Positions 9,125-18,250 of a stretch of 64,000 nt of DNA are shown here, in pieces (the first letter of the stretch is position 1; each line of letters opens with the position of its first letter). A program made the translations under genes and the position numbers. The notes under the pieces were generated by a model. The model was given only the letters and a program-made list of their open reading frames with translations. It did not search any database and was not told the origin of the DNA. This stretch comes from Streptomyces sp. MA5143a (lineage in GTDB: Bacteria; Actinomycetota; Actinomycetes; Streptomycetales; Streptomycetaceae). The DNA lies in assembly GCF_900290235.1 (NCBI RefSeq), contig NZ_OLMK01000066.1:41880-105879 (forward strand). Direction: 5' to 3'.

Positions 9125-11641
9125 GTGGAATCGGGTGCGGAGAGGCGGCTGCTCGCTGAGGCCGAGGCCGCGTTGCCCGCGGTGCTGCGGGACATCCGTC
9201 CCGGCCTGCTGACCGGTGTGTCCGCGGTCGAGCAGGACGGCCGGCGCTTCTTCGAGCTCGGCACCACGGCCGGCGACAGAATCGAACTACGCCTGGACAC
9301 GGCGGCCCTGCCGCACCCCCTGCTGGCGCGCACCTTCACCAACACCACGACCGACCGGTACGTCGTGCAGCTCGCCGACACCCTGCGCCCGGAGCTGGCC
9401 GGGCAGGTGCTCTCCCGTGAGGTCGGTGAGCTGCTGGCGGTGCGGGACCGGTCCACCGTCGGCGCACGGGTGCCCCTGGACAGCCTGCTGACCCCCGGCG
9501 CGACACTGCCGGCACATCCGGAGCTGTCCGACGCGGACCGGGGCCGGGCCGAGGAGTTCAACTACCTGGCGGCCCGGATGAACGACGCGGACCTGGGCGC
9601 GGCGGAGCGCCTCGACGCCCGTCACCGGTTTTCGGAGCTGGTCGACGAGTCGGGGCTGCGGCCCAGGTCACCGGCCACCGACGCGAGTCACGCGATCGAG
9701 CTGTACGCGGCCGACATCCGCCAGGACGTCGTACGGCCCCTGCTGCGGGCGGGGGCGCGCGAGGCCATGGCGGAACTCGCCCGGCCGGTGGAGCGACTGG
9801 ACACCGCCGACGCGCGCGCGGTCGTCGAGGCGCGGGCGGCACGGGCCTCCGAGGGGACCGCCCCGGTGGTTCCGCCGGGATTCACCATGCCGGGGCTGCG
9901 GCCCGACGGCTCGCCCGTGCCGCGGGCGGAACTGGACCGGGCCGCGGCGGAGGCAGCCGAGCGGCGGACGTCGCTCAGCGGCCGCACGCTGGAGGAGCTG
10001 CGCGCCCGGCAGGCGGCACTGCCCGAGGGCCGGCACCCGCAGTACGAGCTGATGATCGGAGGGGGCGCGGCCCTGGCGGCCCGCTCCCCGGACATGCTGC
10101 TCGTGGACGCGCGGGGACGCTGGCACGTCGACCCCATCGAGGCGATCGTCCAATCCGCCGACCAGGTACGGCATCTGCGGCAGAGCGGCATGGGCGACCC
10201 GTACCAGTTCGCCGACCCGCGGCAGCGCGTACCGCTGCCCGCGTTGCAGCTCTGGGAGGACACCGCCGCCGTCCGCGGTCCGCTCGTCGACGGGCGGGCG
10301 GAGCTCCGTGTCGGCGCCGAGGGCCGGCTCCTCGCCGAGATCAGCCCGGCGGACGGATCCGACCCGGTGACGGTGGAGGTCAAGGGTTCCCCGCTCATCG
10401 CGACCGGTATCCCGCCCGAGATCGTCCCGGGTGCCGACCGGCGGGTGCCGACCGTTCCCGAGGCGACCGAGCATCTGGCCGACGGCCTCGCCGCGCTCGG
10501 CACTCCGGAGGCCGCCGCCGCCCGCGACCGGCTGCTCTCCCTGCCCGAGGGCCAGGACCGGGCCGCGGCCTCCCTCGCCGTGCTCGCCGACGCGGGAGTC
10601 TCCGACAGCCTCGCGGCGTCCGGAGACCCCAGGGCGGCCGGGGCGATGGAGACCCTGCGGGCGACGGCCGCGTGGGAGGAGGCCCGTGCCGCGGCGCCCG
10701 GACGCGTCCTGATGGGCGACGAGGTGGGAGACGGTGACTACGACCCCTCCGTCGCCAAGGACTGGGTCATCGCCGGCGTGGGCGGCGCCGCCATCGCCAA
10801 CGCCGAGATCATCCTGCGGGCCCGCCCCGACAGCAGGGTCTTCATGGTCGGCAAGGACGCGCCGTTCGTGCTGCACAACGACGCCCAGTACACCGCGCTG
10901 CGCGCCAAGCACGACGCCGAGTACGGCGGCGACGGCCGCCTCGTGACGTTCTCCGGCCGCCATCTCGGGGCGGTCGGCACGGTGACCGCGCCGGACGGCC
11001 GGGTCCGTCTCACGGCGCTGGACAGTTCGGGCAGGTCGCTCGGGGTGGAGGGCGACGCCTATGTGGCGTGCCTGGGGCGGGTCTCCCGTCTGCCGCACGC
11101 CGTGGACTCCGTCGAGTCGTGGGCGCGGTCGGCGGGCGGGGAGGTCCGCGGCGAGTTGCGCTTCGACAAGGACCGCCAGTACCTCGGCTACCGCCTCGAG
11201 TTCGAGGCGCGCGGGCAGCGCCACGCGTGCGACGTGACGGGAGCCGCCTCGCGCATGCTTCCCACCCATGTCTTCGGCCGCGAGGACATGGCACGGCTCG
11301 CGGTCCTCAACGACAGGACCACTCCGCCGGAGAGCGGCAATGTCGCCGCCGGTTTCATGGCGACGGCCCTCCAGGGCAGCCACCTGGCCCGGCACACCGC
11401 CGCCGAGCGTGAACAGCGACAGGGGCCGCCCATGACCAACGGGCCGGCCGGGCCCGCCGGGGCGGCCGCCCCGGGCGACGCCCGGCGTGCCGCGAGCGCG
11501 GCGGCGGCCCGGTCCCGCTCGGCCCCCCGGACGACACCGGGCCAGAACCGACCCACGGCCCCCGGCCCGGCCGTGCCACCGCCGCACCTGCGCGACCGTC
11601 CGGGGCCGGAGCCCGGTCGTGGGCGGGGTCCAGGCGCCTGA
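9125..11641 (+). CDS. Large uncharacterised protein with Rossmann-like dinucleotide-binding region
   Basis: An 838-residue protein without recognisable full-length homology. The GTG at 9125 is preferred over the ATG at 9101 because AGGGGGGA lies just before it. The first 250 residues are acidic, helical and Ala/Leu/Arg-rich. A middle part runs from TLEELRARQAALPEGRHPQYELM through a probable beta-rich section. Around residues 548-560 VIAGVGGAAIANAEI and then DSRVFMVGKDAPFVL resemble the GxGG nucleotide loop and first strands of an FAD/NAD(P) fold, and AYVACLGRVSRLP near 648 resembles the later oxidoreductase glycine region. The last 80 residues are Pro/Arg/Ala-rich and disordered. There is no signal peptide or transmembrane segment. 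It could be a flavoprotein or the body of a toxin/effector; neither is shown. Confidence 0.8.
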   Translation: MESGAERRLLAEAEAALPAVLRDIRPGLLTGVSAVEQDGRRFFELGTTAGDRIELRLDTAALPHPLLARTFTNTTTDRYVVQLADTLRPELAGQVLSREVGELLAVRDRSTVGARVPLDSLLTPGATLPAHPELSDADRGRAEEFNYLAARMNDADLGAAERLDARHRFSELVDESGLRPRSPATDASHAIELYAADIRQDVVRPLLRAGAREAMAELARPVERLDTADARAVVEARAARASEGTAPVVPPGFTMPGLRPDGSPVPRAELDRAAAEAAERRTSLSGRTLEELRARQAALPEGRHPQYELMIGGGAALAARSPDMLLVDARGRWHVDPIEAIVQSADQVRHLRQSGMGDPYQFADPRQRVPLPALQLWEDTAAVRGPLVDGRAELRVGAEGRLLAEISPADGSDPVTVEVKGSPLIATGIPPEIVPGADRRVPTVPEATEHLADGLAALGTPEAAAARDRLLSLPEGQDRAAASLAVLADAGVSDSLAASGDPRAAGAMETLRATAAWEEARAAAPGRVLMGDEVGDGDYDPSVAKDWVIAGVGGAAIANAEIILRARPDSRVFMVGKDAPFVLHNDAQYTALRAKHDAEYGGDGRLVTFSGRHLGAVGTVTAPDGRVRLTALDSSGRSLGVEGDAYVACLGRVSRLPHAVDSVESWARSAGGEVRGELRFDKDRQYLGYRLEFEARGQRHACDVTGAASRMLPTHVFGREDMARLAVLNDRTTPPESGNVAAGFMATALQGSHLARHTAAEREQRQGPPMTNGPAGPAGAAAPGDARRAASAAAARSRSAPRTTPGQNRPTAPGPAVPPPHLRDRPGPEPGRGRGPGA

Positions 11642-11701
11642 CGAACGCCGGGGCCGCCGCCGGCGGTCGCCGACACGGGCCTGGCGCGGGCGGGTGCGCG
11701 G

Positions 11702-11738
11702 CCGGCGTCCACCGGGGTCACCCTCCTGTGGACGCCGG
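11702..11738. terminator. Hairpin between convergent genes
   Basis: An 11-base perfect stem, CCGGCGTCCAC at 11702-11712 and GTGGACGCCGG at 11728-11738, sits between the stop of the large 838-residue protein gene and the stop of the response regulator. It can serve both strands. No U-tract follows, as is usual in Streptomyces. Confidence 0.75.
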
Positions 11739-11751
11739 GGAGTCGGCCGGC

Positions 11752-12420
11752 TCAGCCGTGGCCGCCGGCCCTGACCAGCCCCGTCTCGTAGGCGAGGACG
11801 ACGACCTGGACGCGGTCGCGCAGGCCCAGCTTGGTGAGGATGCGGCCGACGTGGGTCTTGACCGTGGCCTCGGACAGGACGAGACGGGCGGCGATCTCAC
11901 CGTTGGACAGGCCCTGGGCGACGAGGATCATCACCTCGCGTTCGCGTTCGGTGAGCCGGTCCAGCTCCTTGCGCTCGGGGTCGGCGGCACCCGGCAGCAT
12001 CGGAGCGAAACGGTCGAGCAGCCGCCGGGTGGTGGAGGGCGCCACGACGGCGTCGCCGCTGTGCACGGAACGGATCGCGGCCAGCAGTTCACCGGGCGGC
12101 ACGTCCTTGAGCATGAAGCCGGAGGCACCCGCCTTCAGCCCGGAGAACGCGTACTCGTCGAGGTCGAAGGTGGTCAGGATGAGCACCTTCGGCGGGTTCG
12201 GCTCGGCGCAGATCCGGCGGGTCGCCTCGACGCCGTCCAGCTTCGGCATCCGGACGTCCATGAGGACCACGTCCACGGCCGTCGACCGCACCACCTGGAG
12301 GGCCTCCACGCCGTCGCCCGCCTCGGCCACGACCTCCATGTCCGGCTGGGCCGCCAGCACCATCCGGAACCCGGTGCGCAGCAGCACCTGGTCGTCGACG
12401 AGCATTACGCGGATCGCCAT
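11752..12420 (-). CDS. NarL/FixJ-family response regulator
   Basis: A 222-residue two-component regulator. The receiver domain has the acidic pocket at D9/D10 and phospho-acceptor D55 (VVLMDVRMPK), with the switch lysine in FMLKDV. A LuxR-type helix-turn-helix covers the last 65 residues (LTEREREVMILVAQGLSNGEI, then TVKTHVGRILTKL). It lies 75 bases downstream of a histidine kinase on the same strand and is its likely partner. The target genes are unknown. Confidence 0.95.
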   Translation of the reverse strand: MAIRVMLVDDQVLLRTGFRMVLAAQPDMEVVAEAGDGVEALQVVRSTAVDVVLMDVRMPKLDGVEATRRICAEPNPPKVLILTTFDLDEYAFSGLKAGASGFMLKDVPPGELLAAIRSVHSGDAVVAPSTTRRLLDRFAPMLPGAADPERKELDRLTEREREVMILVAQGLSNGEIAARLVLSEATVKTHVGRILTKLGLRDRVQVVVLAYETGLVRAGGHG

Positions 12421-12495
12421 CGGGGTCCTCTTCCGTGTCCGTGGGGTGTCGTCCGGTGCCGTCCGTGACAGGTGTCAGCCGGTGGCACGGCCATG

Positions 12496-13698
12496 TCAGT
12501 GTGCGGGCTTGAGCGGCAGGAGGGCGCTGATACGGAAGCCGCCACCGGGCCGGGGGCCCGCGTCGAGCGTGCCGCCGACCATACCGACGCGCTCACGCAT
12601 GCCGATCAGGCCGTGCCCCTGACCGTCGACGCCGCCCTCCTCGTACAACTCGTGCGGGGCACCCTTGCCGTCGTCCTCGACGAGCAGACCGAGCCCGTCG
12701 TCGAAGTACACCAGCCGGACGCTCGCACCCGCGTTCGGGCCGCCGTGCTTGCGGGTGTTGGTCAGCGCCTCCTGGACGATGCGGTACGCCGTCAACTCCA
12801 CACCGCTGGGCAGCGGGCGCGGGGTGCCCTCGATCTTGAAGTCGACGGGCAGGCCCGCGGTACGGCACTGCTCCACGAGGTCGTCGATCTGCTCGACGTC
12901 CGGCTGCGGCACGTACTCGCCGACCTCCTGGTGCTCGCCGGTGCGCAGGACGCCCAGCAGGCGGCGCATCTCGGCGAGGGCCTGGCGGCCGGTGGAGGAG
13001 ATGGTCTCCAGGGCCTTCTTCGCCTGGTCGGGGGCGGCGTCCAGGACGTAGGCGGCACCGTCGGCCTGGACGACCATCACCGACACGTTGTGCGCGACGA
13101 CGTCGTGCAGTTCCCGGGCGATCCGGGCGCGCTCGGCGGCGACCGCGACCTTGGCCTGCGCCTCGCGCTCCTTCTCCAGGCGGGCGGCGCGCTCCTCCAG
13201 CTGCGCGAAGTACGCCCGGCGGGTGCGCAGCGAGTCGCCGAGCACCCAGGCGAGGGCGAACGGCACGGTGAGGATGATCGCGAGCACGGCGTTGCCCAGC
13301 ATCCCCGTCTGCGCGTCGTTCCACCGCATCTGCGCCAGCGGCGCGGCGCACAGCCCGCCGGCCAGGGCGAACCGGGAGGCCCAGCGGGCGCCGTTCGCCG
13401 CGACCGTGTAGATGACGACCAGCATCGCGAAGTCGGCCGGGATCATGGGCACGTCGAAGACCAACTGCGCGAAGCCCGTGAGGGCGGCCAGCACCAGCAT
13501 CTTCTCCGGCATACGCCGACGCAGGGCGACCGACAGGCACAGAGCCAGGGTGATCGGCACGAACGCGGAATCGGTCACACCCACGGTGTAGTCGGAGTGG
13601 ATCGGGCCGCCCAGCACGGACATCCCGAGCAGGACGAACGCCCAGAAGGCGTCGACCCATGTCGGGTGCCTGCGGAGGAAGTCATAGAGGCGCTGCAC
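12496..13698 (-). CDS. Membrane sensor histidine kinase (HisKA_3 type)
   Basis: A 400-residue kinase with four or five predicted membrane helices in residues 14-155 and no large extracellular loop, so it probably senses within or at the membrane. A coiled-coil linker (about 160-190) leads to the HisKA_3 box ARELHDVVAHNVS, with phospho-accepting H198. The ATPase domain has YRIVQEALTNTRKHG (N box), VEDDGKG and GHGLIGMRERVGMVGG (G boxes). The GTG start at 13698 gives MQRLYDFL. It signals to the adjacent NarL-type regulator. Confidence 0.95.
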   Translation of the reverse strand: MQRLYDFLRRHPTWVDAFWAFVLLGMSVLGGPIHSDYTVGVTDSAFVPITLALCLSVALRRRMPEKMLVLAALTGFAQLVFDVPMIPADFAMLVVIYTVAANGARWASRFALAGGLCAAPLAQMRWNDAQTGMLGNAVLAIILTVPFALAWVLGDSLRTRRAYFAQLEERAARLEKEREAQAKVAVAAERARIARELHDVVAHNVSVMVVQADGAAYVLDAAPDQAKKALETISSTGRQALAEMRRLLGVLRTGEHQEVGEYVPQPDVEQIDDLVEQCRTAGLPVDFKIEGTPRPLPSGVELTAYRIVQEALTNTRKHGGPNAGASVRLVYFDDGLGLLVEDDGKGAPHELYEEGGVDGQGHGLIGMRERVGMVGGTLDAGPRPGGGFRISALLPLKPAH

Positions 13699-13834
13699 GT
13701 AACCCAGCGTAGGGAAGCGCGCGGCACAGCGGGGTCAACCGGAGGATCGATCCATGACAGGGCCAAGTACTCCCCAAGGTGGAGGCGGCATAGCCTCTGG
13801 CGGCGAGGGATCACCGGGACTTCGGGAGGGTTGC

Positions 13835-14944
13835 GTGGTTCACGACCGCGGGTCGGCGGAGGCCGGCCGCTCCGCCGCGCCGGACGCGCACGGGGCACGG
13901 CCTCCCGCCCCCGGCGGGGCGGGCCCCTGGCTGCCGTGGCGGGCCGCGACCGAGGAGGCCCTGTACGGGACCCACGGCTTCTACCGGCGGCCGGAGGGGC
14001 CCGCCGGGCACTTCCGGACCTCCGTGCACGCGTCCGCGCTCTACGCGGGCGCCGTGGCACGGCTGCTGCGCCGGGTCGACGCGGCGCTGGGGCACCCCCG
14101 CGAACTGGCGTTCGTGGACATGGGCGCGGGCCGGGGCGAGCTGAGCACCGGGGTTCTGGCGGCGCTCCCCGCGGAGGTGGCGGCCCGCACGCGCGCGTAC
14201 GCCGTCGAGATCGCCGACCGGCCGGACGGCCTCGATCACCGCATCGAGTGGTGCGCCGAGCCGCCGGAGCGGGTCACCGGGCTGCTGTTCGCCAACGAGT
14301 GGCTGGACAACGTGCCGGTGGACGTGGTGGAGGTGGACGCGGCGGGCACGCCCCGGCTGGTCCTCGTCCGCGCGGACGGCCGGGAACGGCTCGGTGAGCC
14401 GGTCGGCGGCGAGGAGGCGGCCTGGCTGGAGCGGTGGTGGCCGGTGGCCGGGGAGGAGGGGCTGCGGGCCGAGATCGGGCTGCCCCGGGACCGTGCCTGG
14501 GCCGCGGCCGTCGCGGGCGTGGAACGGGGCCTCGCGGTCGCCGTCGACTACGCGCACCTCGCGGACGCCCGGCCGCCCTTCGGGACGCTCACCGGCTTCC
14601 GTCAGGGCCGGGAGACGGCGCCCGTGCCGGACGGTTCCCGCGACATCACCGCGCACGTCGCCCTGGACGCCTGCGCGTTGCCGGGCGCGCGGCTGCTGAC
14701 CCAGCGGGACGCGCTGCGGGCCCTCGGCGTCACCGCCGGGCGCCCGCCGCTGTCCCTGGCGACCACGGACCCCGCCGCCTACGTGCGCGCCCTCGCGGGC
14801 GCCGGCGAGGCCGCCGAACTCACCTCGCCGGGCGGGCTGGGCGACTTCGGCTGGCTGATCCAGCCGGTGGGGATCCCCCGAGGACTCCCCCACCCGCTCG
14901 GGGAGGGCGGCACGGAGCACGGCAGGGGGCACGACACGGAGTAG
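13835..14944 (+). CDS. SAM-dependent methyltransferase, MidA/NDUFAF7-like
   Basis: A 369-residue methyltransferase of the DUF185/Methyltransf_28 family. The SAM loop DMGAGRGELS has its glycines at residues 97-101; LLFANEWLDNVPVD and AVDYAH are the other family blocks. The mitochondrial member NDUFAF7 methylates an arginine of the complex I 49-kDa (NuoD) subunit, and here the gene converges on a nuoD gene 13 bases away. A functional link is attractive but unproven. GTG 13835 follows GGGAGGG at 13824-13830. An upstream ATG at 13754, also with GGAGG, would add 27 low-complexity residues. Confidence 0.85.
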   Translation: MVHDRGSAEAGRSAAPDAHGARPPAPGGAGPWLPWRAATEEALYGTHGFYRRPEGPAGHFRTSVHASALYAGAVARLLRRVDAALGHPRELAFVDMGAGRGELSTGVLAALPAEVAARTRAYAVEIADRPDGLDHRIEWCAEPPERVTGLLFANEWLDNVPVDVVEVDAAGTPRLVLVRADGRERLGEPVGGEEAAWLERWWPVAGEEGLRAEIGLPRDRAWAAAVAGVERGLAVAVDYAHLADARPPFGTLTGFRQGRETAPVPDGSRDITAHVALDACALPGARLLTQRDALRALGVTAGRPPLSLATTDPAAYVRALAGAGEAAELTSPGGLGDFGWLIQPVGIPRGLPHPLGEGGTEHGRGHDTE

Positions 14945-14957
14945 ACGGGTCGGATGC

Positions 14958-16118
14958 CTACTTGTCGATGTCGCCCACCACGAAGAACATCGAGCCCAGG
15001 ATCGCCACCATGTCGGCCACCAGGGTCCCCGGCAGCAGCTCGGTGAGGGCCTGGATGTTGTTGTAGGACGCCGAGCGCAGCTTCAGCCGGTACGGCGTCT
15101 TCTCGCCCTTACTGACGAGGTAGTAGCCGTTGATGCCGAGGGGGTTCTCGGTCCAGGCGTAGGTGTGGCCCTCGGGCGCCTTGAGGACCTTGGGCAGGCG
15201 CTGGTTGATCGGTCCGGGCGGCAGTTCGGCGAGCCGGTCCAGGCAGGCGTCGGCGAGGGCGAGGGAGACATGGGTCTGCTCCAGCAGGCACTCGAAGCGG
15301 GCGAGGCAGTCGCCCTCGTCACGGGTGACGACCTTGAGGACGTCCTGGAGCTCCCCGTACGCCAGATACGGCTCGTCGCGCCGCAGGTCGAAGTCGACAC
15401 CGGACGCGCGGGCGATCGGCCCGCTCACCCCGTACGCGTGCACGGCCTCCGCGGACAGGACGCCCACGTCCCGCGTGCGGCCCCGGAAGATCTCGTTGCC
15501 GAGGACCAGGTCGTCGAAGACGCCCATGCGGGAGCGGACGTCCGCGACGGCGGCACGCGCGCGTGCGGTCCAGCCGGCCGGGAGGTCCTCCTTGAGGCCG
15601 CCGACGCGGTTGAACATGTAGTGCATGCGCCCGCCGGAGATCTCCTCCATGACGTTCTGGAGCTCCTCGCGCTCCCGGAACGCGTAGAACACGGCGGTGA
15701 TGCCGCCGAGCTCCAGCGGGTACGAGCCGAGGAACATCAGATGGTTCAGGACCCGGTTCAGCTCGGCGAGGAGCGTCCGCATCCACACCGCGCGCTCCGG
15801 CACCTCCATCCCGAGCATGCGTTCGACGCCGAGGACGACGCCCAGCTCGTTCGAGAAGGCGGAGAGCCAGTCGTGGCGGTTGGCGAGCATGATGATCTGG
15901 CGGTAGTCGCGCGCCTCGAACAGCTTCTCCGCGCCGCGGTGCATATAGCCGATCACCGGCTCCGCGTGCGTGATGCGCTCGCCGTCGAGGACGAGCCTGA
16001 GGCGCAGCACACCGTGCGTGGACGGGTGCTGCGGTCCGATGTTCAGCACCATGTCCGTGCTCTCGGCGGCACCGCCGATACCGACCGTCGTCTGTCTGGT
16101 CTCCGTCGGAGGAGTCAT
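14958..16118 (-). CDS. nuoD: NADH-quinone oxidoreductase subunit D (stand-alone paralogue)
   Basis: A 386-residue member of the 49-kDa NuoD/hydrogenase large-subunit family, which helps form the quinone site near cluster N2 in complex I. Diagnostic blocks are NIGPQHPSTHGVLRL, IGYMHRGAEKLFE, MLANRHDWLSAFSNE and, at the C-terminus, NNIQALTELLPGTLVAD. It is about 50 residues shorter than typical actinobacterial NuoD. No other nuo gene is nearby, so this is an orphan copy, like the one I recall as nuoD2 in S. coelicolor. It might replace the main NuoD in some conditions or serve another oxidoreductase. Confidence 0.92.
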   Translation of the reverse strand: MTPPTETRQTTVGIGGAAESTDMVLNIGPQHPSTHGVLRLRLVLDGERITHAEPVIGYMHRGAEKLFEARDYRQIIMLANRHDWLSAFSNELGVVLGVERMLGMEVPERAVWMRTLLAELNRVLNHLMFLGSYPLELGGITAVFYAFREREELQNVMEEISGGRMHYMFNRVGGLKEDLPAGWTARARAAVADVRSRMGVFDDLVLGNEIFRGRTRDVGVLSAEAVHAYGVSGPIARASGVDFDLRRDEPYLAYGELQDVLKVVTRDEGDCLARFECLLEQTHVSLALADACLDRLAELPPGPINQRLPKVLKAPEGHTYAWTENPLGINGYYLVSKGEKTPYRLKLRSASYNNIQALTELLPGTLVADMVAILGSMFFVVGDIDK

Positions 16119-16149
16119 GGACACAGTCTGTCGTACGTACGCTGGCGGG

Positions 16150-16656
16150 ATGGAGACGGGGACCGTGGAGGACGGCGCCGAGCGGGCGCAGGGTGAGCCG
16201 GTGTGGACGGGACTGCCGCGCGGGCTGCTTCGGATGAGACGACTGCTGCTGGTGGTGTGGCTGGGCCCGATCACCATCGGTACGGGTGTACTGCTGGGCT
16301 GGCTGGCGGGGCCCGGCTGGGCGGCGTTCGCGCTGCTGCCGCTGGGTCTGCTGCTGTGGGGCTGGCCGGTGCTGGGGCGCAACTGGCGCTCCTGGCGGTA
16401 TGCCGAACGGGCCGACGACCTGCTGATCAGCCGGGGGGTGCTGTGGCGTGAGGAGACCGTCGTGCCGTACGGGCGCATGCAGTTGGTCGAGGTGACGTCC
16501 GGACCGGTGGAACGGCACTTCGGGCTGGCGAGCGTGCAGCTCCACACGGCCGCTGCCGCCACCGACGCCCGCATCCCCGGCCTCGACCCCGAGGAGGCGG
16601 AACGCCTCCGCGACCGGCTGACCCAACTGGGCGAGGCCCGATCGGCGGGGCTGTGA
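16150..16656 (+). CDS. Membrane protein with bacterial PH (bPH2/YdbT) domain, short partner
   Basis: A 168-residue protein. Two hydrophobic helices (about 35-85) are followed by a bPH2 domain: DDLLISRGVLWREETVVPYGRMQLVEV and GLASVQLHTAAA are the family's strand pattern. Its stop overlaps the start of the next gene by four bases (GTGA), the standard paired layout of YdbS/YdbT-like proteins. A possible upstream ATG at 16117 would overlap the divergent nuoD start. The specific ligand and role are not known. Confidence 0.85.
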   Translation: METGTVEDGAERAQGEPVWTGLPRGLLRMRRLLLVVWLGPITIGTGVLLGWLAGPGWAAFALLPLGLLLWGWPVLGRNWRSWRYAERADDLLISRGVLWREETVVPYGRMQLVEVTSGPVERHFGLASVQLHTAAAATDARIPGLDPEEAERLRDRLTQLGEARSAGL

Positions 16657-18128
16657 CCGTGCCGACGCCGGGCGCCGACGACGCCATGAGCACCACGAGG
16701 AACACGACACCGGAAGAGCGGACGGCAGCCGAGCACCGGACGGCGGCGGAACACGGCACGGCTGCCGAGGGCCTGCGGGCCACCGCTGCCGAACATCAGG
16801 CGGACGTGGGCGCGGAGATCTCCGGCGGGCCGGCGGCCGTCGTGGAGCAGCGGCTGCATCCCGTGACGCCGCTGCGGCGGGCCTGGGCGCCGGTGGCGGT
16901 GGTCATCGGCTGGGCGGTGCACGATCCCGACGGGGCGCAGCGCTCGCTCACCCGGCTGGATCCGTCCACCCTCCTGATCGGGCTGGCCGTGCTGGTGCCG
17001 GCCGCAGCCCTGTACGGCTTCCTGACCTGGTGGTTCACCCACTTCGCGGTGACCGAGAGCGAACTGCGCATCCGTACCGGCCTGCTGTTCCGCCGGACCG
17101 CGCACATCCGCCTCGAACGCATCCAGGCCGTCGACGTCACCCGCCCCCTGCTGGCCCGGATCGCGGGCGTCGCGAAACTCCGGCTCGACGTCGTCGGGAC
17201 CGACAAGAAGGACGAGCTGGCGTACCTCGGCGAGGGCACCGCCCGCGCGCTGCGCGCCGAACTCCTCGCCCGCGCCGCCGGGTTCGCCCCCGACACCGCG
17301 CAGGACGTGGGCGAGGCGCCGGAACGGCAGCTGCTGAAGGTCCCGCCGGGCGTCCTGGCCGTCTCCCTGGTGCTCACCGGCGCCACCTGGGGGACCCTGC
17401 TGGCGGCGGTCGTCGTGCCCTCGGTGCTGTGGATCGCCACGGAGAGCCTGTGGACGGTCCTCGCGACCGCGCTGCCGCTGCTCGGCGCGGCCGGGGCGAG
17501 CAGTGTGGGGCGGTTCGTCGGCGAGTACGACTGGACGGTGGGCGAGTCCCCGGACGGCCTCCGTATCGACCACGGGCTCCTCGACCGCACGCACGAGACG
17601 GTGCCGCCCGGCCGCGTGCAGACCGTACGCATCGTGGAACCGCTGCTGTGGCGGCGGCGCGGATGGGTACGGGTCGAACTGGACGTGGCCGGGTCCTCGA
17701 ACTCCGTGCTCGTCCCGGTCGCCCCGCGCGAGGTCGCCGAGTCGGTGATCGCCCGGGTGCTGCCGGGGGCGCAGGTGCCGGACCCGGCGGCGCTCGTACG
17801 GCCTCCGGCACGGGCCCGGTGGTGCGTGCCGCTGTGGTGGAAGGGGTACGGGCTCGCCGTCACCGACACGGTGTTCGCCGCCCGGCAGGGACTGCTCCGC
17901 AGACAGTTGGCCCTGGTGCCGCACGCGAAGGTCCAGAGCGTACGGCTGGCGCAGGGGCCCTGGGAGCGGTTCAGGCACGTCGCCGACGTCCATGTCGACA
18001 CCGGCGCGAACAAGACGGTGACCGCCCGCCTCCGCGACGCCACCGAGGCCGCCGCGCTCCTGCACGCACAGGCCGAACGCTCCCGAACGGGACGGCGGGA
18101 GGCGCTGCCGGACAGGTGGATGGCGTAG
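16653..18128 (+). CDS. Membrane protein with tandem bPH2 domains (YdbT-like)
   Basis: A 491-residue partner of the preceding protein. The N-terminal 50 residues are disordered with a short repeat (RTAAEH). Two pairs of membrane helices (roughly 70-125 and 230-280) alternate with PH-like modules. Each module carries the motif of a strand, then (T/P)xxRVQ(S/T)V: TAHIRLERIQAVDVTRPLL, VPPGRVQTVRIVEPLL and VPHAKVQSVRLAQGPW. Three such modules are visible. It is translationally coupled to the upstream gene, so the two probably form a complex. Function unknown. Confidence 0.87.
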   Translation: MTVPTPGADDAMSTTRNTTPEERTAAEHRTAAEHGTAAEGLRATAAEHQADVGAEISGGPAAVVEQRLHPVTPLRRAWAPVAVVIGWAVHDPDGAQRSLTRLDPSTLLIGLAVLVPAAALYGFLTWWFTHFAVTESELRIRTGLLFRRTAHIRLERIQAVDVTRPLLARIAGVAKLRLDVVGTDKKDELAYLGEGTARALRAELLARAAGFAPDTAQDVGEAPERQLLKVPPGVLAVSLVLTGATWGTLLAAVVVPSVLWIATESLWTVLATALPLLGAAGASSVGRFVGEYDWTVGESPDGLRIDHGLLDRTHETVPPGRVQTVRIVEPLLWRRRGWVRVELDVAGSSNSVLVPVAPREVAESVIARVLPGAQVPDPAALVRPPARARWCVPLWWKGYGLAVTDTVFAARQGLLRRQLALVPHAKVQSVRLAQGPWERFRHVADVHVDTGANKTVTARLRDATEAAALLHAQAERSRTGRREALPDRWMA

Positions 18129-18150
18129 GGATCCGGGACGGACCACGAAC

Positions 18151-18206
18151 GCCGGGAACACCGAGGCCGCCCAGCGCGTGGCATGGGCGGCCTCGGTGTT
18201 CCCGGC
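18151..18206. terminator. Very strong bidirectional hairpin
   Basis: A 23-base perfect stem (18151-18173 with 18184-18206) around a 10-base loop lies between the convergent PH-domain gene and the next minus-strand gene. It should end transcription from both sides. Confidence 0.9.
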
Positions 18207-18250
18207 CGGTGTTGACCGGCGTGACGGGGCGGGGCTGAACCCCGGTGGCG

